Origin: Lysobacterales bacterium CG_4_10_14_3_um_filter_64_11 | GTDB taxonomy: Bacteria; Pseudomonadota; Gammaproteobacteria; Xanthomonadales; Xanthomonadaceae | DNA length: 20,268 nt | Reading direction: 5' to 3' | Assembly: GCA_002782905.1 (NCBI GenBank) | Contig: PFJA01000117.1 | Span: forward strand, 1-20,268 | In this document: positions 15,856 through 20,268 of the stretch, piece after piece | Numbering within the stretch: the first letter of the stretch is position 1 | Layout of the letters: each line of letters begins with the position of its first letter | Translations under genes and position numbers: made by a program | Notes under the pieces: model-generated | The model's input: only the letters and a program-made list of their open reading frames with translations | Told to the model about the DNA's origin: nothing | Databases searched by the model: none

Positions 15856-18800
15856 ATGCGCGGCATGCTGCGAACGATGAGCTTGGCACTGCTGCTGGTA
15901 CACGCCGCCGCCCAGGCCACACCCGTGCCGGAAATTCCGATGCTGCGCCGCTACACCGTCGTCGATGGCCTGCCCACGACCTACGTCAGCGAACTCGCGC
16001 AGGACAGTGCCGGGCACCTGTGGCTGGGCACCGCCGATGGGCTGGCGCGTTACGACGGGATCGAGTTTCGCGTTTATCGCTACACCCCCGGCGATCCGCA
16101 CGCGCTGCCGGGCAATCTGGTGCAGGCGCTGTACGTCGATGCCCGTGATCGCGTGTTCGTGAGCGTCGAAGGCGGCGGCCTGAGCATGCTGGACCCGGCG
16201 CACGGCCATTTTGTTCACTGGCAACGCAAGACTCATGCCGTGCTGCAAAGTGATGATGTGTTCGCGATTACCGGCACCCAGGACGGTGCGATCTGGTTCG
16301 GTACCTACGCAGGTGGCCTGTATCGGCTGGCCAGCGACGGCACGTTGCGCGGCTTCAGACACGATCCGGATCGGCCCGACAGCCTGCCCAGCGACACCGT
16401 GATCGCACTGGAGGTCGATGCAGCAGGCACGCTGTGGGTCGGCACTACCAACGGCCTGGCGCACTGGAACGGCAACCGTTTCGAGCGCGTCGAACACGCA
16501 GCCCTGAGCCACCCGATGGTGTTGAGCCTGTCCGCCGACCCCGCCGGCGGCCTGTGGATCGGAACCCGCGAAGGGCTTGATTACCGCTCGCCAGACGGCG
16601 CGATCGCAGCTGCCGTCTGGCGCGACGGTTTGCGCGACCCGGCCGTATTCAGCGTACGCCGCGATAGCACCGATGAACTCTGGCTGGCGACGCGCAAGGG
16701 CATCTATCGGCTGGACGCGCGCGGGCAGCCGGTGTCGGTAGCGCTGGAACACGCACTCGGGCAATCGGACGTGTCGGTCCAGGACATGCTGGTCGATCAC
16801 GAAGGCGGCATCTGGTTTGCCAGCCGCATGGGCCTGTTCCACCTGCCGCCAGGCTGGCGGCGATTCGCCAGCCCCGACCCCGGCCCCGAAGACAGCTCAT
16901 TCGCCACTGGCCGAATGGTGCGCAATCTCGCGACCAGCCCCGATGGCCGCATCTGGGTCAATGCCAGCCGGCTCGGATTGATGGTGCTCGACCCGCACAA
17001 CGGCCGCTTTGCGCCGCAGCCGGCATGGGCAAAAAACCTTGGCAACCCATTTCTCTACGGCATCGGCGTACGGCGCGACGGCACCTTGCTGGTCAGTCGT
17101 CGCGATTCCCTGCTCAGTATCGACACCCGCACCGGTGCGCGCCGGCAATGGCGTGTCGGTGACGCCCACGATGCGCCGTTGGCCGGCAGTATCGATCAGT
17201 TTGTCGAACTGCGTGATGACACGCTGTGGCTGCTGACGCTGGGCACGGGGTTGCAGGCGCGCGACCGCGCCGGCGCGGTGATCGACACGGTCATCGTGGG
17301 CGATGGCAAGGGCTTGCAGGCGGGCGATGTCGAGCAGATCGGTATCGGTGCCGATGGTGCACTGTGGGTTGCCGGCGGCGACGGCTTGCTGACCTGGAAT
17401 GCCGGCGAGCGGCGCTTGCAGGCGATCCCCGGAGTGTCGCACGAACGCGTCTATGGCTTTGCCATTCATCGCGATGGCTCGGTGTGGTTGGCACGGCTGG
17501 GCGCACTGGAACACTTTCACTGGGATGGCGCGCGGCTTGAACGCCGGCTGCGCGTCGATCAGGCGCAAGGGTTCCCCGCGGTAGCGCCAGGCGGCGTGCT
17601 GATCGGCAAGGCGGGCGAAGTCTGGGCACCCACAGCCCGCGGTTTGCTGCGTTACTCGCCCAGCAGCGAAACCCTGCGCCGGTACGGCCTGCGCGCGGGT
17701 CTGCCCAGCCAGACGTTTCATGACCGTCCACCGCTGCTCAGCGCCGACGGCGTCGGTATCGCGGCTACCCATGGCGGTTTGCTGTTGTTCGATCCGGAGC
17801 CCGACCAGCGCCTGGACCGGGCGCAACATCCGTCCACACTGGTCATCGAAACGATCACCGCACGCCGCGGCAACGATGCGATCGCGCTACCCACCACGCA
17901 GCCGGTCGTCCTCGGCCCAGATGATCGCGATCTCAGCATCGTGGCACGTCTGTTGTCCTATGCCGACGTTCCCGCACATCGCTATCGCTTTCGCATGGAC
18001 GGCTATGACGATGACTGGGTAAGCGTTGCCAGCCATGGCGAGCGCGTGTTCGCGCAGCTGCCGGCCGGGCGCTATCAACTGCGCGTGCAAGCGGCCGATG
18101 CCTGGGGCAATTGGGTGCAGACGACAGCGCTGCCGGTGCGGGTCGATCCGCCGTGGTGGGCAAGCACTATGGCGCGACTGGCCTACGCCAGCGCGGTGTT
18201 GCTGGCGCTCGTGGTGTTTGCGCTGGCCTACCGAACCCGCCTGCACCGCCGCCACGCGTTCGAGCTGGCCGAACAACGCCGTGAACTGGCCGAGCAATCG
18301 TCGCTGGCAAAAACCCACTTTCTGGCGACCATGGGCCACGAGGTGCGCACCCCGATGAGCGGGGTCATGGGCATGGCCGAGCTGCTGCTCGCCACCCCGC
18401 TGAGCGCACCACAGCGCCGCTATGCCGAGTCGATCCAGCAGGCCGGCCAACACCTGCTGCGCCTGGTCGACGATGCGCTGGATCTGGCGCGCATCGAAGC
18501 CGACAAATTGACGCTGCTGATTGCACCCTTCGCGACACGCGCGTTGCTGCAGCAAGTACGCCAGTTGCTGCAACCGCTGGCCGAACGCAAAGGACTGGCG
18601 TTCGCGTTCGACATCACCGATGCGGTGCCGCACTGGCTTGCCGGCGACGCCGACCGTATCCGGCAAATCCTGCTCAATCTCGCCTCCAATGCCATCAAGT
18701 TCACCGAACACGGCGCGGTGACGTTGCACGTGAATTGGCTCGATGACGCACTGCACCTGGTGGTGAGCGACACCGGCCCCGGGCTGAATGCCGAACAGTG

Positions 18801-19392
18801 CCAACGCATCTTCGCGCGCTTTGAACAGGCCGAGGGTGCACGCACGGCATCGCGCTACGGCGGCAGCGGCCTGGGCTTGGCGATCTGTCAGGAGTTGGCG
18901 GCGGCCATGGGCGGCACGATCCGGGTGCACAGCCATCCCGGCCGTGGTGCGCGCTTTACCGTCTGCCTGCCGCTGGCGATCGCCAGAGCGCCGGTCACAG
19001 ACGCGCCAACGGCATCGCCAGCAGCGAAAAACACGGGGCAACGCGTGCTGTTGGTCGAAGACGACAGTACCGTGGCCGAGGTGATCAGCGGCCTGCTACA
19101 CGCACGAGGGCACGATGTGGTTCACGCTGGCCACGGCCTGCAAGCCATCAGCGCGCTGGAGGAACAGGCATTCGACCTCGCCTTCATCGATCTGGATCTG
19201 CCCGGCCTGGATGGCCTGGCATTGACGCAACTGATCCGCAGCCGTGGTTATCGCCTGCCGTTGCTCGCCATCACCGCCCGCGCCGACGCCGAGGCCGAAC
19301 CGGCGGCGCGCGCGGCCGGCATGGACGACTTCTTGCGCAAGCCGCTGACCGGCCAGCACCTGCACGATGCGATGGCACGGTTTACCCGGTGA
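15856..19392 (+). CDS. Hybrid sensor histidine kinase with periplasmic two-component-regulator propeller and C-terminal REC
   Basis: The product has 1178 residues from ATG 15856, which has GGGGGT 5 nt upstream; ATG 15823 is an alternative. Residues 1-21 are a signal peptide (MRGMLRTMSLALLLVHAAAQA). About 25-680 are repeated propeller strands of the Reg_prop type (LWLGTADGLARYDG, IWFGTYAGGLYRL, LWVGTTNGLAHWNG, LWIGTREGLDYRS and others), followed by a Y_Y_Y domain (RYRFRMDGYDDDWV, then LPAGRYQLRVQAADAWGNW). One membrane helix starts near 774. The cytoplasmic part has HisKA with His828 (ATMGHEVRTPMSG), HATPase (N-box LLNLASNAIKF, G1 SDTGPGL, G2 YGGSGLGLAIC), and REC with phosphoacceptor Asp1112 (FIDLDLP) and a conserved Lys (LRKPL). 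The protein ends after REC without a helix-turn-helix, unlike Bacteroides HTCS proteins, so it must signal to a separate partner not seen here. The ligand is unknown. Confidence 0.94.
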   Translation: MRGMLRTMSLALLLVHAAAQATPVPEIPMLRRYTVVDGLPTTYVSELAQDSAGHLWLGTADGLARYDGIEFRVYRYTPGDPHALPGNLVQALYVDARDRVFVSVEGGGLSMLDPAHGHFVHWQRKTHAVLQSDDVFAITGTQDGAIWFGTYAGGLYRLASDGTLRGFRHDPDRPDSLPSDTVIALEVDAAGTLWVGTTNGLAHWNGNRFERVEHAALSHPMVLSLSADPAGGLWIGTREGLDYRSPDGAIAAAVWRDGLRDPAVFSVRRDSTDELWLATRKGIYRLDARGQPVSVALEHALGQSDVSVQDMLVDHEGGIWFASRMGLFHLPPGWRRFASPDPGPEDSSFATGRMVRNLATSPDGRIWVNASRLGLMVLDPHNGRFAPQPAWAKNLGNPFLYGIGVRRDGTLLVSRRDSLLSIDTRTGARRQWRVGDAHDAPLAGSIDQFVELRDDTLWLLTLGTGLQARDRAGAVIDTVIVGDGKGLQAGDVEQIGIGADGALWVAGGDGLLTWNAGERRLQAIPGVSHERVYGFAIHRDGSVWLARLGALEHFHWDGARLERRLRVDQAQGFPAVAPGGVLIGKAGEVWAPTARGLLRYSPSSETLRRYGLRAGLPSQTFHDRPPLLSADGVGIAATHGGLLLFDPEPDQRLDRAQHPSTLVIETITARRGNDAIALPTTQPVVLGPDDRDLSIVARLLSYADVPAHRYRFRMDGYDDDWVSVASHGERVFAQLPAGRYQLRVQAADAWGNWVQTTALPVRVDPPWWASTMARLAYASAVLLALVVFALAYRTRLHRRHAFELAEQRRELAEQSSLAKTHFLATMGHEVRTPMSGVMGMAELLLATPLSAPQRRYAESIQQAGQHLLRLVDDALDLARIEADKLTLLIAPFATRALLQQVRQLLQPLAERKGLAFAFDITDAVPHWLAGDADRIRQILLNLASNAIKFTEHGAVTLHVNWLDDALHLVVSDTGPGLNAEQCQRIFARFEQAEGARTASRYGGSGLGLAICQELAAAMGGTIRVHSHPGRGARFTVCLPLAIARAPVTDAPTASPAAKNTGQRVLLVEDDSTVAEVISGLLHARGHDVVHAGHGLQAISALEEQAFDLAFIDLDLPGLDGLALTQLIRSRGYRLPLLAITARADAEAEPAARAAGMDDFLRKPLTGQHLHDAMARFTR

Positions 19393-19416
19393 TGCCACAC
19401 TTGACCGCTGCGCGGT

Positions 19417-19453
19417 GCCCCGGGTTTCGGCCTTCGGCCTCAACCCGGGCTAC
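19417..19453 (-). repeat. REP-like palindromic unit 1 (CCCGGGTT type)
   Basis: CCCGGGTT (19419-19426) pairs with AACCCGGG (19442-19449); the interior GGCC-TTC-GGCC extends the hairpin. Read on the minus strand it begins GTAGCCCGGGTTGAGGCCG. It lies between the convergent kinase and polA genes and could serve as a two-way transcription barrier. Confidence 0.6.
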
Positions 19454-19477
19454 ACCGGCTTCGAGCGATGCGCTGTC

Positions 19478-19520
19478 GTAGCCCGGGCTGAAGGCCGAAC
19501 GGGCCGCAACCCGGGACTAC
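19478..19520 (+). repeat. REP-like palindromic unit 2, inverted relative to unit 1
   Basis: It begins GTAGCCCGGGCTGAAGGCCG and ends CAACCCGGGACTAC, so GTAG-CCCGGG pairs with CCCGGG-A-CTAC across an imperfect stem. It is the same repeat type as unit 1 in the opposite orientation, 24 bp away. The pair resembles a BIME arrangement. Confidence 0.55.
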
Positions 19521-19539
19521 GCGACGTTGCAACGTCGCG
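19520..19539. repeat. 20-bp perfect palindrome
   Basis: CGCGACGTTGCAACGTCGCG is identical to its reverse complement and abuts repeat unit 2. It lies 25 bp beyond the polA 3' end. It could form a hairpin or cruciform, or bind a dimeric protein. No T-tract follows on either strand. Confidence 0.55.
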
Positions 19540-19564
19540 CGACTCGGCAGCTACCGCGACCGCC

Positions 19565-20268
19565 TCAATGCGCCTGATCCCAGTTGGCGCCGGTACCGGT
19601 TTCCACCAGCAACGGCACCTTCAATTCTGCGGCACCTTGCATGCGCTCGTTGACGGCGTGGATCAGGGTATCGACGAAATCCTCGTCGACCTCGAACACC
19701 AGCTCATCGTGCACCTGCATGATCATGCTGGCGCGCTGGCGATGCGGGGCCAGCCAGTCATCGACACTGCACATGGCGCGCTTGATGATGTCGGCGGCAG
19801 TGCCCTGCATCGGTGCATTGATGGCGGCGCGCTCGGCACCAGCGCGTTGCGCTTGATTGCGCGAATGAATTTCGTTGAGATACAGGCGGCGGCCAAACAC
19901 GGTTTCCACGTAACCCTGCTCGCGCGCCTGTGCTCGCGCTCGATCCATGTACTCGCGCACCCCGGGATAGCGGCTGAAATACAGGGCGATGTAATCTTGC
20001 GCCTCGCCGCGCGCGATACCAAGCTGGCGCGCCAGACCGAACGCACTCATGCCGTACATCAGCCCGAAATTGATCGCCTTGGCAGCGCGGCGTTGGTCGC
20101 CGCTCACCTGCGCCAACGGCACGCCAAATACCTCGCTGGCGGTGGCGCGGTGCACATCCTGGCCGCTGGCGAAGGCGCTCAGCAGGCCGGCATCGCTGGA
20201 CAGATGCGCCATGATGCGCAGCTCGATCTGCGAATAATCGCAAGCGACGATGCGCCGCCCCGGCGGCG
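19565..20268 (-). CDS. polA: DNA polymerase I, C-terminal polymerase domain (5' part beyond window)
   Basis: About 234 C-terminal codons are present; the gene continues past the right edge, so its start is not visible. All three family A polymerase motifs are seen. Motif A is DYSQIELRIMAHLS (catalytic Asp, just inside the edge). Motif B, the O-helix, is RRAAKAINFGLMYGMS, with the Arg, Lys, Phe and Tyr that contact the incoming nucleotide. Motif C is QVHDELVFEV (second catalytic Asp). Other matches are FGRRLYLNEIHSRN and AERAAINAPMQGTAADIIKRAM. The protein ends ETGTGANWDQAH, close to the usual C-terminus. It acts in lagging-strand maturation and repair. The Phe in the O-helix (INFGLMYG) is the normal bacterial form. 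It converges on the hybrid kinase across the repeat region 19417-19539. Confidence 0.97.
   Translation of the reverse strand, partial: PPGRRIVACDYSQIELRIMAHLSSDAGLLSAFASGQDVHRATASEVFGVPLAQVSGDQRRAAKAINFGLMYGMSAFGLARQLGIARGEAQDYIALYFSRYPGVREYMDRARAQAREQGYVETVFGRRLYLNEIHSRNQAQRAGAERAAINAPMQGTAADIIKRAMCSVDDWLAPHRQRASMIMQVHDELVFEVDEDFVDTLIHAVNERMQGAAELKVPLLVETGTGANWDQAH

Overview
The window is high-GC bacterial chromosome that looks like a gammaproteobacterium of the Xanthomonadales (Lysobacterales), possibly Rhodanobacteraceae. The basis is inference: the GC-rich codon use, intergenic palindromes of the GTAGCCCGGG / CCCGGGTT type that I associate with that order, a TVP38-flavoprotein fusion, and a YnjBCD-type transporter. 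No rRNA, tRNA, CRISPR array, phage gene or transposase gene was seen. All genes are intact except polA, which runs off the right edge.

Layout, left to right. (1) 110-2239: a cupin/AraC regulator (minus) diverges from a small secreted cupredoxin-like protein that lacks the usual copper ligands. A CxxC alkylhydroperoxidase-type (carboxymuconolactone decarboxylase family) protein follows. (2) 2518-6890: a four-gene plus-strand operon whose genes all overlap. It encodes a TVP38/TMEM64 membrane domain fused to a pyridine-nucleotide disulfide oxidoreductase, two small glycosyltransferases matching the 'rSAM/selenodomain-associated' transferase 2 and 1 families, and a sterol-desaturase-type di-iron membrane hydroxylase. 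(3) 6901-10583, minus: a complete ynjB-ynjC-ynjD ABC importer, with a GC-rich hairpin between the binding-protein and permease genes and probable TTG starts for ynjB and ynjD. (4) 10584-12676: two same-orientation copies of an unnamed foldback (MITE-like) element flank an L-serine dehydratase gene (sdaA type) and a divergent mini-glutaredoxin. (5) 12697-14646: a large group II PLP decarboxylase of the bacterial tyrosine-decarboxylase type. (6) 14621-15720, minus: a cytochrome b561 and a YceI periplasmic protein, overlapping by ATGA, as in the E. coli yceJ-yceI pair. (7) 15856-19392: a one-piece hybrid sensor kinase (periplasmic propeller, Y_Y_Y, TM, HisKA, HATPase, REC) with no DNA-binding output domain. 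(8) 19393-19564: two head-to-head GTAGCCCGGG palindromic repeats and a 20-bp perfect palindrome. (9) 19565-20268: the C-terminal polymerase end of DNA polymerase I.

The most noteworthy items are three. First, the pair of foldback elements: their terminal inverted repeats agree better within a copy than between copies, and copy A exactly fills the gap between the sdaA stop codon and the likely ynjB start codon. Second, the translationally coupled TVP38-oxidoreductase / two glycosyltransferases / hydroxylase operon, which lacks the radical SAM partner expected from the family names. Third, the orphan propeller hybrid kinase divergent from the b561-YceI pair.
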